This document shows positions 11,902 to 22,842 of a stretch of DNA of 64,000 bases, piece after piece. The notes beneath the pieces were generated by a model. The model did not search any database, was not told the origin of the DNA, and worked only from the letters and a program-made list of their open reading frames with translations. The position numbers and the translations under genes were made by a program. Origin of the DNA: Costus lasius (lineage: Eukaryota; Streptophyta; Magnoliopsida; Zingiberales; Costaceae); NCBI GenBank assembly GCA_027563935.2, contig CM050449.1, positions 47,900,507 to 47,964,506 on the forward strand. Direction: 5' to 3'. Position 1 is the stretch's first letter. The number at the start of each line of letters is the position of its first letter.

Positions 11902-13593
11902 TGTTGGGGTATGCCCTTAAGGCTAATGTTTGAGGCCTTGGGATTCTTTCAGTATCATGTATAAACTCTTATGTTTATAAAGGCAATGGTTGTTATTCAG
12001 TTTGTTACATTGTCTGCTGCAATAAGTGTGCTTCTGAATAATGTCTCAAAGCTGTTCAGCTAGGCTGACATGCTATATGTCCTTAGTCGAGATATCTTGG
12101 TGAACATGAGACAGCCTTGATATGATTGAGACTAATATGTGTTCTAATCTTATAGGATGCTTCGAGCATGGAATAAGATGTAGACTCATGGGTACATTGG
12201 ATGTACTGGACAGACCCTACTGGGATATTCCATTGCTTGTCACAATGTGAATAATCCTTGTTTGCGACAAGTGGCACATATCCTCTGACTTGAGATCACT
12301 TGTGTTTCTAAATGATGATTGTCATTGTTTTGAGGTAGTTCAATATCATTTAAAACATAATGGTTATAGACTATCTTGGATAATGATCATGAGTCATGTT
12401 AGGGCACTAGTGATAGATATAGGATTGCCGTCTCCTTGATTGGAGTGTGATGTTCTAAAGGGGCCCCCCTGGATGAGATGATTGAGAAAGTGTATGGCCA
12501 TACCCAGGTGACTATGTTCATCTGATCTAATCATGCTCATCATATTGGAGCTACAGGCTTGACACGCTTGTCCAATAAGAACATCCAGTGGCAAAGGAAA
12601 CATGTATGCCTAGTGAAGTGGATTCACACTTGTGCTCTGGTTTGGGTGTAGTCTTGGAAGACTCTTTCCTTTATATCGGGAGACAGTGATGTGTTGCTAG
12701 ATACCCCTCACTGATCGTGATAACGTAAGTTATCGTTACCGACATTTAAAGGAAACCCTTAGGGTCGCACAATTTGATGATATGGCTTACTTAAGTCAGA
12801 TCGTGTGGACTGAATTGTTTGGGTTCAGTTTAAAGGGATTTAAACTCTGATTGTAAGTGAGATCTGGTCTAATCATGTTTGATTGATTAGGGCTTGAGAT
12901 CGGTAAGCTTCGATTGAGAGATTCGATGCTAGATCGGTGAGATCAGGAGCATCAAGAGATGAACGGTTAGATCTTGAACCTTAGGGTTTATTGTGATCTA
13001 GACCATATGGCTTGGGTTAATTGGTCTTTGAACCAACCCAAAAATGAACCAACTTATTATGTGAGCGCATGGTTCATTGAGGAGAGAAAAATGCGATTGG
13101 TTCGTGGGTACATGAACGCATGATCGCATAAGAGAATAAGGCTAGCTATTTTTAGTAGCCACGCCTCCACGCTTTGAGTGGAACGCATCTCTTGTCCCCC
13201 CTCTCCTATTCTAATCGCTTGCTCTCGTGTGGAAGTGGTTGTTGACGCCTTGGAGAGAGTTTGCTCAAGCAAGAGATCATCTCAACTCCCCTTCCATTCG
13301 ACAAGCACACTTGGAGATCCTTGCTAGCACAAGGAGCAACAAGAAGTAGTCGATCCATCGTCTTGTGTGCGTCATCTTTGGAGGAGAACCATTTCGTTCT
13401 CTCATTTCCAAGCCGCCACCCAATCTAATGGCGTTGGTAAGATCACTTGTCGATCTTTGCAAGTTTTTATACAAGTTGATCATATGAACTATATGCGATC
13501 TTATGAAACCCTAAAATCATTGCTTCCGCTATCAAAGTTTTACATGCGCCTCCTATTAGGGTTTCGCCCCCCTCATTGAAAGGGGTACTTTCA
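11902..13593 (+). repeat. 5' LTR of element B
   Basis: TGTTGGGGTATGCCC to GTACTTTCA. It includes the hairpin module at 12684-12770 and the ATG-GT exon at 13428-13436 (donor GTAAGA). The long minus-strand frames in it are antisense and are shared only because the copies are related. Confidence 0.95.
12684..12770 (+). other. Conserved hairpin module in the B 5' LTR
   Basis: CAGTGA/TCACTG outer stem, loop TGCTAG, GATAAC/GTTATC hairpin and CCC-TTA-GGG mini-stem ending GTCGCAC. This is the cleanest A-family copy of the module. Confidence 0.6.
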
Positions 13594-15368
13594 ATTGGTA
13601 TCAGAGTGTTGGTTCTTGTAGAATCATATGATTGCTTGATGATTTGTGATCCTTGTTTGTGTTTGATAAGTAGATCTAGTAGGAAGCATCTTGCGCATCT
13701 ACATGTTAAGTAGTGAAAATACATGATGTATGTTTTTACTCCTTTGCGCATGTATGATGTATGATTGCGCATGTTGATAGTTGTAGTTTTTCTTAAAATA
13801 CTTAATCACTTGCGTGCCTCACTAGATCTAAGTGACGCCTGCTATAAACCCTTAGACGGGTTAGTAGGGTTGAAGTCATCCTTTAGGTAAGATCCAACCA
13901 GTCTGATCAGACCATATGACAGCCTAGATGGGTCGACCAGATGGCACCTGTGCGCAAGCACGAGGTGGCTATAGGTCGACTGCAGACAGGCGTGTAGCGA
14001 GGTCTGGTTGAGACAACCAATGAACACTCTTGAGTTAGGCCCGGGGTCACACCCGCTTGCCAGAACTCGTGAAGGTTGTTCAGCCCTTTGCGCATGCATG
14101 GTTGACCATTAGGTCGACTCAAGTCAGTTAGGACTTGGTGCATGCAAGGGCAGTGGATCTGACTAGGTCGGATGAGTGGATCCCTATTAATGGACCGTTG
14201 TAAGGTAGTAGGGCACATAAGGAAAATAAAAAAAATTGATGCCAATGGGTTTTCAAAACCAATTTTATTTTCTAGTTTGGATCACATGTTGATTGGATGC
14301 CATCTGCTTGTTTATTTAATCTTATGTGGGTTGCCCTTTTAATGTGTGTTGTGCTGGGGCCTGCGAGCCTGGATTAATTATAAATTATTATTTTTGTGAT
14401 CTGCGCATCACATGTCATTTAATTTATAAAGTGTAATTGACCTGCGAGTCAATCTTGTCTAGATAGATTAAATTGTATTTTAATCAGACAAGAGCACAGA
14501 GCACACATGGCAGAGGCGCATGCAGCTTGAGGCTTAACCAGGTGGGAGGTCCAGGGTTCGACTCTGGGACAGGCGCATTTACCTGGTGGGCGCACCTGAG
14601 CTGCAGTGGGCGCTCGGGCCCTGGGTTGGGCTAGATGAGAATGCAAAAGACCCATGAAGAGCTCAAGTGAAGACTTAAGTTAAAATTAAGGTCTTACTTA
14701 GGGTTAATGGGCTTTTACCACATAAGATCAGCATGCTTTCTACTTATCGTTTTTATAATTAGAATTTCATGATTTATCTTCTGCTATCACCATAGGGTTT
14801 GCATGATAGTTAAGAAGATAAAAAGACCGTTAAAATCCAACGCTAAAATATCAAGCACGTAAGCCTTCTGACGCGAAACCTCACTGTTCTGATTATCGTT
14901 GGGGCCGTGTTGTACCCACTCAGTGGGCACGCCCATCTATCTTCAGACGGTGTGCGATTACACCTGCGTGTTACAGGGAAGGGATTTATCGCTTCTCGTT
15001 GCTCAGCATAGCACGTGGTGGTCCAGGGAGTAGGTCAGGTCAGCTTGACCATGTAGGCTATATATGGAGCATATGTTAACTATATGGTGGCAGCCATCTG
15101 TGGGATCAGAGACTGTGTTGTACCAACTCTGTTGGCACAGTCTGCTGGATTGCCCAGATGAAGGGGAATCGCACGGGTTGGCGATTGGCAGGGAGTGCCT
15201 ACCATAAATTAGTGCTTGTACTCTCTGTGCATCTTATCTCGCCTGAGCGGGACGCGGAGACCAAGTATGAAATCTGGATCCCATCTCACTAAAAGAGTCT
15301 TACTCTTTCGGACTGTTTTAATGGATTTTTTAGTCAGATAAAATAGTGAGAAAAGAATCTTTCTTAAG
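13594..15368 (+). other. Leader of element B, truncated at its 3' end
   Basis: Primer site 13596-13607 reads TGGTATCAGAGT (last base changed). The leader follows that of A closely up to CTTAAGT at 15369, where element C begins. About 67 leader bases, including the expected splice acceptor upstream of gag, are missing compared with C. No other feature is recognised. Confidence 0.85.
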
Positions 15369-16130
15369 TAATGTTTGAGGCCTTTGGGATTGTAATAGTA
15401 TCATGTAATAAACTGTTGTGTTTATAAAGGCATGGTTATTATTCAGGTTGTTACCTTGTCTGCTGTAATAAGTGTACTTCTGAATAATGTCTCAAAGCTG
15501 TTCAGCTAGGCTGACAGTCTATATGTCCTTAGTCGAGATATCTTGGTGAACATGAGACAACCTTGATATGATTGAGACTAATATGTGTGCTAATCTTATA
15601 GGATGCTTCGAGCATGGAATAAGATGTAGACTCATGGGTACATTGGATGTACTGGACAGACCCTACTGGGATATTCCATTGCTTGTCACAATGTGAATGA
15701 TCCTTATAAGCAGCAAGTGGCACATGTCCTTTGACTTGAGATCACTTGTGTTTCTAAATGATGATTGTCATTGTTTTGAGGTAGTTCAATATCATTTGAA
15801 ACATAATGATTATAGACTATCTTGGATGGTGAGCTTGAGTCAGGTTAGGGCTCTTGTGATAGATAAAGGATTGCCGTCTCCTTGTTCAAGGAGTGTGATG
15901 TTCTAAGGGGCCCCCCCGATATGAGATGATTGAGGAAGTGTATGGCCATACCCAGATGACTATGTTTATCTGATCTAATCATGCTCATCATATTGGAGTT
16001 ACAAGCTTGACCCGCTTGTCCAATAAGAACATCCAGTGGCAAAGGACACATGTATGCCAAGTGAGTTGATTCACACTTGTGCTATGGTTTGGGTGGAGTC
16101 TTGGAAGACTCTTTCCTTTATATCGGGAGA

Positions 16131-16217
16131 CAGTGATGTGTTGCTAGATACCCCTCACTGATCGTGATAACGTAAGTTATCGTTACCGACATTTAGAGGA
16201 AACCCTCAGGGTCGCAC
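16131..16217 (+). other. Conserved hairpin module in the C 5' LTR
   Basis: Same layout as in B. The mini-stem loop reads CCC-TCA-GGG instead of CCC-TTA-GGG, so only the loop changed. Confidence 0.6.
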
Positions 16218-16856
16218 AATTTGATGATATGGCTTACTTAAGTCAGATCGTGTGGACTGAACTGTTTAGACTCAGTTTAAACGAGTTCAGACTCTGATTG
16301 TAAGTGAGATCTAGTCTGATCATGTTTGATTGATTGGGGCTTGAGATCGGTAAGCTTCGATCGAGAGTTTGGATGCTAGATCATAGAGATCAAGAGCATC
16401 AAGAGATGAATGGTTAGATCTTGAACCATTTGGTTCAAAGAGATCTAGACCATGGCTTGGGCTGGTTTAATGAACCGAATTGGGTTGAACCTAATTGACT
16501 TGAACCGGTTCACATGGGTGAACGTATGGTTCAAGGTGTAAAGGCTTGTTGGGCGGTTTTTCCTTCAAGTGAGCGCATGGCTTGAAAACCTTCCATTTAT
16601 GGAAGTGTAACGCCATGACTTGATTGGAGAAGGCTTAACGGAAATCGGTTTTTTTCGGAATTGTCATCTTCGTTGGACGAAAGAGGATTCTAGGAGACGA
16701 TAGCTCTCGGCCAAGCACATCTCAACACACGACAAGGACATTGGGATCTCTTGCTAGCACAAGGAAGATCCTAAAGGGTAGCCACCCCTCATCTTGTGTG
16801 CGAATTTGAAGAGGAGACCTATTTTGATCTCTTGCTTCCAAGCCGCCACCCTCTTC

Positions 16857-16865
16857 ATGTCTTTG
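16857..16865 (+). other. Predicted LTR-encoded first exon of gag (element C)
   Basis: ATG plus two codons (M-S-L) followed by GTATGA. The acceptor TTGTAG ends at 18916, and the next codons run in frame to the gag ATG at 18938. The intron would be 2051 bases. The pair of sites is preserved in A, C and I. Confidence 0.6.
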
Positions 16866-17001
16866 GTATGAGTTCTCATAACTTCAAGTTGATCATATAG
16901 TTATCATATTCGATCTTGTTTAGAAACCCTTTTTTCGCCATGCTTGTTAGAATCGCAAGTTTAGGGTTTCTTCCCCCCTTTGAATTAGGGGTTCCTTCAA
17001 T

Positions 17002-17013
17002 TGGTATCAGAGG
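17002..17013 (+). other. Primer binding site of element C
   Basis: TGGTATCAGAGG, two bases after the LTR. The last base differs from the usual C. Confidence 0.88.
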
Positions 17014-17100
17014 TAGGTCCTTGATATGATCTATATGATTGCTTCAAGTCCTTGTGATCCATACATGTTGCGCTTACTTTTACTTGATGTATGCTTTGTT

Positions 17101-17235
17101 TACATGTAGTTGCGCTTGTATCATGCTTACATGAAGTTGCGCTTGTATCATGCTTACATGTAGTTGCGCTTGTATCATGCTTACATGAAGTTGCGCTTGT
17201 ATCATGCTTACATCAATTTGCGCTTGTATCATGGT
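17101..17235 (+). repeat. Five tandem 27-base repeats in the C leader
   Basis: Exact period 27 from 17101. Units 1 and 3 carry TACATGTAG, units 2 and 4 carry TACATGAAG, and unit 5 is more diverged. The array therefore looks like a doubled 54-base unit. All units share TTGCGCTTGTATCATG. Confidence 0.95.
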
Positions 17236-17246
17236 TAGATGAAGTA

Positions 17247-17306
17247 TGCGCTCCCCCTTGAAGGGGACCCCCCTAAAGTTTGCGCTTCCCCTTGAAGGGG
17301 ACCCCC
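17247..17306 (+). repeat. Two copies of an LTR-end-like C/G hairpin in the C leader
   Basis: CCCCCTTGAAGGGGACCCCC appears at 17253-17272 and, with one C less at the start, at 17288-17306. Each can fold as CCCCTT/AAGGGG. It resembles the last 20 bases of family LTRs such as 48391-48410. Confidence 0.8.
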
Positions 17307-18937
17307 TTAGATCTAAGGGTTATCAACTTGCAAGCATGTTGTTTGTTTGTTTGTTTGCGCATGTTCTAGAAGTTTTCCAAAACTTATATCTTGCGCGCAT
17401 GATTAGATCTAAGGTGCCACTATATTAAATCCTTAGATGGGTTGATAGGGTTGAAAGCATCTTCTAGGTTAGATCCAACTAGTCTGATCAGACCATCTGA
17501 CAGCCTAGATGGGTTGACCTGATAGCACCTGTGCGCAAGCACTAGGTGGCTATGGGTTGACTGCATCTAGGGCGTGTAGCGAGGTCTGGTTGAGACACTA
17601 TTGAACACACATGAGTTAGGCCCGGGGTCACACCCGCTTGCCAAAACTCATGAGGGTGGTTCAGCCCTTGGCGCATGCATGGTTGACCATTAGGTCAACA
17701 CGGGTCAGTTAGGACTCGGTGCATGCAAGGGCAAAGGATCTAACTAGATGGATGAGTGGATCCCCATCAATGGACCATTGTAAGGTTATAGGGCTCATAA
17801 GGAAATTAAAATTGATGCCATGGGGTGTTTCAAAATTTATTTCCTGATTGGATCACATGTTGATTGAACCATATGCTTGTTTATTTAGTCTTATGTGGGT
17901 TGCCCTATTGTGTGCTGTGCTGGGGCCTGCGTGCCTGGTAATTTATAAGTTAAATTTATTGTGGTCTGCGAATCACTTTTTCATTAATTTATTGTATATT
18001 TGACCTGCGAGTCAAAGCTTGTCTAGATAGATCAAATTGTATTTGATTAGACAAGAGCACAAATGCACACATCCCAAAGGAGCATTCAGCTGGTGGCGCA
18101 CCTGAGGTGCTCTTGGCGCTAGGGCCCTGGATTGGACCAGATGAGATGCAAAAGAGCTCAAGTGAAGACTTAAGGAAAATTAAGGTCTTACTAGGGTTCA
18201 TGGGCTTTTACCACATAAGATCATGCTTTCTATTTATTGTTTAAATAATTAGAATTGCATGTTTAAGTTTATCTTCTGCTATCACCATAGGACTTGCATG
18301 ATAGTGAAGAAGATAAAAGACCGTTAAAATCCAACGCTAATATATCAAGCTCGTAAGCCTTCTGACGCGAAACCTCGCCGTTCTGACTATCGTTGGAGCC
18401 GTGTTGAACCCACTCAGCGGGCACGTCCATCTATCTTCAGACGGTGCTGGATTTCACCTGCGTGTTACAGAGTTGGGATTTATCCCCTCTCGTTGCTCAG
18501 CATAGCACGTGGTGGTCCAGGGAGTAGGTCAGGTCAGCTTGACCATGTAGGCTGCATATGTGGCGCATATGGTAGCACATGGAGGCAGCCATCTGTGGGA
18601 TCAGAGACTGTGTTGTACCAACTCAGTTGGCACAGTCTGCTGGATTGCCCAGATGAAGGGGAATCGCACGGGTTGGCGATTGGCTGGGACAACCTACCAG
18701 AAATTAGTGCTTGTCATCTCTGTGCATCTTATCTCGCCTGAGCGGGACGCGGAGACCAAGTATGAAATCTGGATCCCATCTCACTAAAAGAGTGTTACTC
18801 TTTCGGAGTGTTTACTGGATTTTTCAGTCAGACAAAATAGTGAGAAAAGAATCTTTCTTAAGTCCTGGACTGATTCTGAACATTGATACTGACCTTGCTG
18901 TTCTTGCTTGTTGTAGATTCCTGCAGCAACGAACACC

Positions 18938-21900
18938 ATGAGCTTCAATGTGCGATCCCTACTGGAAAGGGAGAAGTTTGCTGGGCCGAACTTCTCTGAC
19001 TGGTTCGGACACCTTAAGATCGTTCTTAAGGCAGAGAGGAAACTGTATGTCCTCGAGACGGCGATACCGCCGCAGCCCGCTCCGAACGCCGCAAGGGCGG
19101 TTCGGGATGCCTATGAAAAGCACGTCAATGATAGCATTGATGTCGCTTGCCTGATGCTAGCGTCTATGACGCCACCGCTGCAGCGTCAGCATGAGGATAT
19201 GTCCGGTATAGAGATTATAGCGAACCTCAAGATGCTGTATGCTGCACAGGCGAGGACTGAGCGCTATAATCTGACGAAGCTCTTCTTTCAGAGCAAACTG
19301 GCTGAAGGGAGCCCAGTGGGAGCTCACGTGCTCAAGATGATTGGGCACAAGGAGGCTCTGGAGAAACTGGGGCATACCATCAACCAGGAGCTTGCTGTAG
19401 ATATTATTCTGCAGTCTCTTCCACCTTCTTTCGATGCGTTCATCATTAACTTTAATATGAACAAAATCGATTGTACGCCGGCAGAGCTGTTGAATATGCT
19501 CTTGACTACTGAGGAAACTCTGAAGGGTAAGCCTTCAACCTCTGTCTTGTTGGTTCCTTCTAGGAACAAGAAGAAGGGGAAGAAGGGCAAGGCCCCTGTC
19601 AAGAATTACAGCAAGGCGCTGAAACAGAAGGTGAAGCGGTCGAAGGACAACAGGTGTTTCCACTGTGGCCAGCTTGGTCACTGGAAAAAGGACTGTAAAG
19701 CGCTCCAAGGAGATAAGAGGGGAAGCGTTGCTTCTAGCTCAGGTATATTCGTGACGGAAGTCATGGTTTCATCTTCTTCTATTTCATGGGTGTTGGACAC
19801 TGCATGTGGAGTTCACATTTGTTCAAATGTACAGGAACTCAAGAGAAGAAGGCAGGTGGGACAGCATGAGGTAGACCTACGAGTCGGAAACGGGGCACGG
19901 GTTGCTGCTGTTGCTGTAGGAGACTATTTCATTACTTTACCATCTGGCATTGTATTAGAATTAAACAATTGTTATTTTGTACCCAGTATTACCAAGAATA
20001 TTATCTCTATTCCTGCTCTTGTCAGGATAGGATTTGCCTTTGAATGCAAGATTTCAAAGTGTATTTTGACTTATGATAATATTGTGTATGCAACTGGTTC
20101 AATTAACAATGGGTTATTCATGTTGGACATGGAATATTCTATACAAAACATTGATAATAAGAAAGCCAAGTATGCTGATGACAGCACCTTGCTTTGGCAT
20201 AGTCGTTTAGGCCATATAAACGAGAAGCGCATTAAGCGGTTGCATGATCATGGACTGCTGGGATCATTCTCCTATGAGGAGATTGATACATGCAAAGCTT
20301 GTTTAATGGGTAAAATGACGAAGTCACCTTTTCCTAATAAAGGTCAGAGGGCTTCAGGTTTACTTGACCTTATACACAGTGATGTGTGTGGGCCGTTTAG
20401 TAAACATGCCAGAGGTGGCTATCAGTACTTCATTACCTTTACTGATGATTTCAGTAGGTATGGTTATGTCTATCTGATGAGACATAAGAGTGAATCTTTT
20501 GACAAGTTCAAAGAGTTCAAAAATGAAGTACAAAATCAGTTAGGCCGAAATATCAAGGCACTTCGTTCTGATCGAGGTGGAGAATACCTAAGTCATGCGT
20601 TTACTGACTATCTGAAGGAGTGTGGGATTATCTCACAGCTCACTCCACCAGGAACACCGCAGTGGAATGGTGTGTCCGAGAGGAGAAATAGAACGTTACT
20701 TGATATGGTTCGTTCTATGATGAGTCAGGCTACTCTACCGTACTCCTTTTGGGGTTTTGCACTGGACACAGCTGCAAAGGTACTAAACCGAGTGCCATCC
20801 AAGGCAGTTTCAAAGACGCCATATGAGTTATGGTATGGGAAACAGCCTAGCTTGACATTTATCAGGATCTGGGGTTGCGAGGCTTATGTCAAAAAGCTCG
20901 CCTCTGGGAAACTGGAGAGCAGATCTGATAAATGCATCTTTGTCGGTTACCCTAAGGAAACTAAGGGTTATTATTTCTATGATCCCAAAGAGAACAAGGT
21001 TTTTGTTGCTCGGACGGCCATATTTCTTGAGAAGGAATTTCTTCTGCAAGAGGCCAGTGGGAGAGAAATAAAACTGGATGAGAATCCAGAGGAAGGACAA
21101 AGTGCTCAAGCACAGTTGGATGAGCCTGAGCCGGTAGATCAGGTTATTGAACAACCTGAGGCTCAAATAACACGGGAACCGCGAAGATCGGGAAGGATCC
21201 GTCGACAGCCTGAGCGCTATGACGGAGTCTACATCATTGATAATGATGAACCCCTTACTTATGCGGATGCGGTCAGTGGACCGGAGTCAGCTAGATGGCT
21301 TGAAGCTATGCGAGCCGAGATGGACTCCATGTCAGATAACCAAGTCTGGGATTTGGTTGATCCGCCTTCGGGAGTAATCCCTATAGGCTGTAAATGGATC
21401 TTCAAGAAGAAGATTGACATGGATGGTAACGTGGTTACCTATAAAGGCAGGCTAGTTGCGAAAGGTTTCAAACAAATCTACGGGATAGATTATGATGAAA
21501 CTTTCTCACCTGTAGCTATGTTTAAGTCTATTCGGATTCTTTTCGCGATAGCAGCATATTACGATTATGAGATCTGGCAGATGGATGTGAAAACAGCTTT
21601 CCTTAATGGAAATCTGGATGAGGATGTGTATATGACACAACCTGAAGGTTTCACTAATCCATCAGATCGTCATAAAATATGCAAGTTAAAGAAGTCCATT
21701 TATGGACTTAAACAAGCATCTAGGAGCTGGAATATCCGTTTTGATGAATCAATCTCTGAGTTTGGTTTCATCAAGAACGAAGATGACCCGTGTGTGTATA
21801 AGAGGTTTAGTGGGAGCGTGATTACATTCCTAATCCTCTACGTCGATGACATCTTGATCATTGGAAATGATATTCCTGAACTGCATGCTGTTATAGCATG

Positions 21901-22822
21901 GTTAGGAAAATGTTTCCAGATGAAAGATTTAGGAGAAGCAGCCTATGTATTGGGTGTGAAGATCTACAGAGATAGATCTAAGAGGCTTCTCGGGCTGTGC
22001 CAGAGTACTTACATCGATAAGGTCCTGGAGAGATTCCATTTAGAGAATTCTAAACGTGGATATCTTCCAGTCAGACATGGTCTGAATCTTTCGAAGAGTC
22101 AGTGTCCACAAACACAGACTGAGAAAGATGAGATGGACAATACGCCTTATGCTTCGGCTATTGGGTCCATTATGTATGCGATGTTGTGTACTCGCCCAGA
22201 CGTCGCTTACGGGTTAAGCGTGACCAGTCGATTCCAAAGTAATCCAGGTTTGGCGCACTGGATTGCAGTCAAGAACATCTTAAAATATCTGCGGAGGACC
22301 AAAGATATGTTCTTGATATATGGTGGTCAGGAAGAACTCAGTATAGAGGGATATACTGATGCTTCATTCCAGTCGGACCAGGATGATTTCCGATCGCAGT
22401 CAGGCTATAATTTTAGCTTGAATGGTGGAGCAGTGGTGTGGAAGAGTTTCAAACAGTCAACTGTTGCTGATTCCACAACAGAAGCCGAGTATGTTGCAGC
22501 CTCGGAAGCATCCAAGGAGGCAGTGTGGATTCGTAAGTTCGTGAGAGAACTTGGTGTCGTTCCTTCTAGTGCCGATCCTTTGGTTATCTTCTGTGATAAC
22601 ACTGGAGCAATCGCACAAGCAAAGGAACCACGGTCGCACCAGAAGTCCAAGCACATACAGAGACGGTTTCACTTGATCCGGGAGATCATTGATCGTGGCG
22701 AGATCAAGATTTGCAAGGTTCATACAGATGACAATCTGGCAGACCCGCTTACCAAGCCTCTGGCGCAGCAGAAGCATGAGCAGCACTGTAATAATATGGG
22801 TTTGAGATTTCTCAACCATTAG
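18938..22822 (+). CDS. Intact Gag-Pol polyprotein of element C
   Basis: 1294 residues, full length for a Ty1/copia polyprotein, with no stop or frameshift. Order: gag about 1-235; CCHC knuckle with C240, C243, H248, C253; protease motif LDTACG with D287; integrase zinc site H421, H426, C452, C455; integrase core D482, D545, E581 (35 residues between the last two); RT with QMDVKTAFLNG near 881-891 and YVDD at 968-971; RNase H with D1141, E1184, D1220 and a conserved HTDDNLADPLTK near 1262. It would package RNA, make cDNA and integrate it. The protease has DTA where DTG is usual, but so do its relatives here. The ATG at 18938 is the annotated start. A spliced upstream start is also predicted. 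Confidence 0.97.
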   Translation: MSFNVRSLLEREKFAGPNFSDWFGHLKIVLKAERKLYVLETAIPPQPAPNAARAVRDAYEKHVNDSIDVACLMLASMTPPLQRQHEDMSGIEIIANLKMLYAAQARTERYNLTKLFFQSKLAEGSPVGAHVLKMIGHKEALEKLGHTINQELAVDIILQSLPPSFDAFIINFNMNKIDCTPAELLNMLLTTEETLKGKPSTSVLLVPSRNKKKGKKGKAPVKNYSKALKQKVKRSKDNRCFHCGQLGHWKKDCKALQGDKRGSVASSSGIFVTEVMVSSSSISWVLDTACGVHICSNVQELKRRRQVGQHEVDLRVGNGARVAAVAVGDYFITLPSGIVLELNNCYFVPSITKNIISIPALVRIGFAFECKISKCILTYDNIVYATGSINNGLFMLDMEYSIQNIDNKKAKYADDSTLLWHSRLGHINEKRIKRLHDHGLLGSFSYEEIDTCKACLMGKMTKSPFPNKGQRASGLLDLIHSDVCGPFSKHARGGYQYFITFTDDFSRYGYVYLMRHKSESFDKFKEFKNEVQNQLGRNIKALRSDRGGEYLSHAFTDYLKECGIISQLTPPGTPQWNGVSERRNRTLLDMVRSMMSQATLPYSFWGFALDTAAKVLNRVPSKAVSKTPYELWYGKQPSLTFIRIWGCEAYVKKLASGKLESRSDKCIFVGYPKETKGYYFYDPKENKVFVARTAIFLEKEFLLQEASGREIKLDENPEEGQSAQAQLDEPEPVDQVIEQPEAQITREPRRSGRIRRQPERYDGVYIIDNDEPLTYADAVSGPESARWLEAMRAEMDSMSDNQVWDLVDPPSGVIPIGCKWIFKKKIDMDGNVVTYKGRLVAKGFKQIYGIDYDETFSPVAMFKSIRILFAIAAYYDYEIWQMDVKTAFLNGNLDEDVYMTQPEGFTNPSDRHKICKLKKSIYGLKQASRSWNIRFDESISEFGFIKNEDDPCVYKRFSGSVITFLILYVDDILIIGNDIPELHAVIAWLGKCFQMKDLGEAAYVLGVKIYRDRSKRLLGLCQSTYIDKVLERFHLENSKRGYLPVRHGLNLSKSQCPQTQTEKDEMDNTPYASAIGSIMYAMLCTRPDVAYGLSVTSRFQSNPGLAHWIAVKNILKYLRRTKDMFLIYGGQEELSIEGYTDASFQSDQDDFRSQSGYNFSLNGGAVVWKSFKQSTVADSTTEAEYVAASEASKEAVWIRKFVRELGVVPSSADPLVIFCDNTGAIAQAKEPRSHQKSKHIQRRFHLIREIIDRGEIKICKVHTDDNLADPLTKPLAQQKHEQHCNNMGLRFLNH

Positions 22823-22831
22823 ATTAAGTGC

Positions 22832-22841
22832 AAGTGGGAGA
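22832..22841 (+). other. Polypurine tract of element C
   Basis: AAGTGGGAGA, one base before the 3' LTR. It primes plus-strand DNA synthesis in this class. Confidence 0.88.
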
Positions 22842-22842
22842 T

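Larger units (their letters stand above)
15369..16999 (+). repeat. 5' LTR of element C, missing its first 22 bases
   Basis: It starts at TAATGTTTGAGGCC, whereas its partner at 22843 begins with the full TGTTGGGGTATGCCCTTAAG end. It ends TTCCTTCA before the primer site. It belongs to a distinct sub-branch of the family: the U5 region (about 16400-16990) is clearly different from A and B. Confidence 0.93.
16866..18916 (+). other. Leader and predicted gag intron of element C
   Basis: Runs from the LTR donor to the acceptor before gag. Compared with A it has an extra 27-base tandem array and two copies of an LTR-end-like hairpin. It lacks a block of about 57 bases containing GGGTTCGACTC that A, B and I share. 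No protein gene is seen. Confidence 0.6.
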
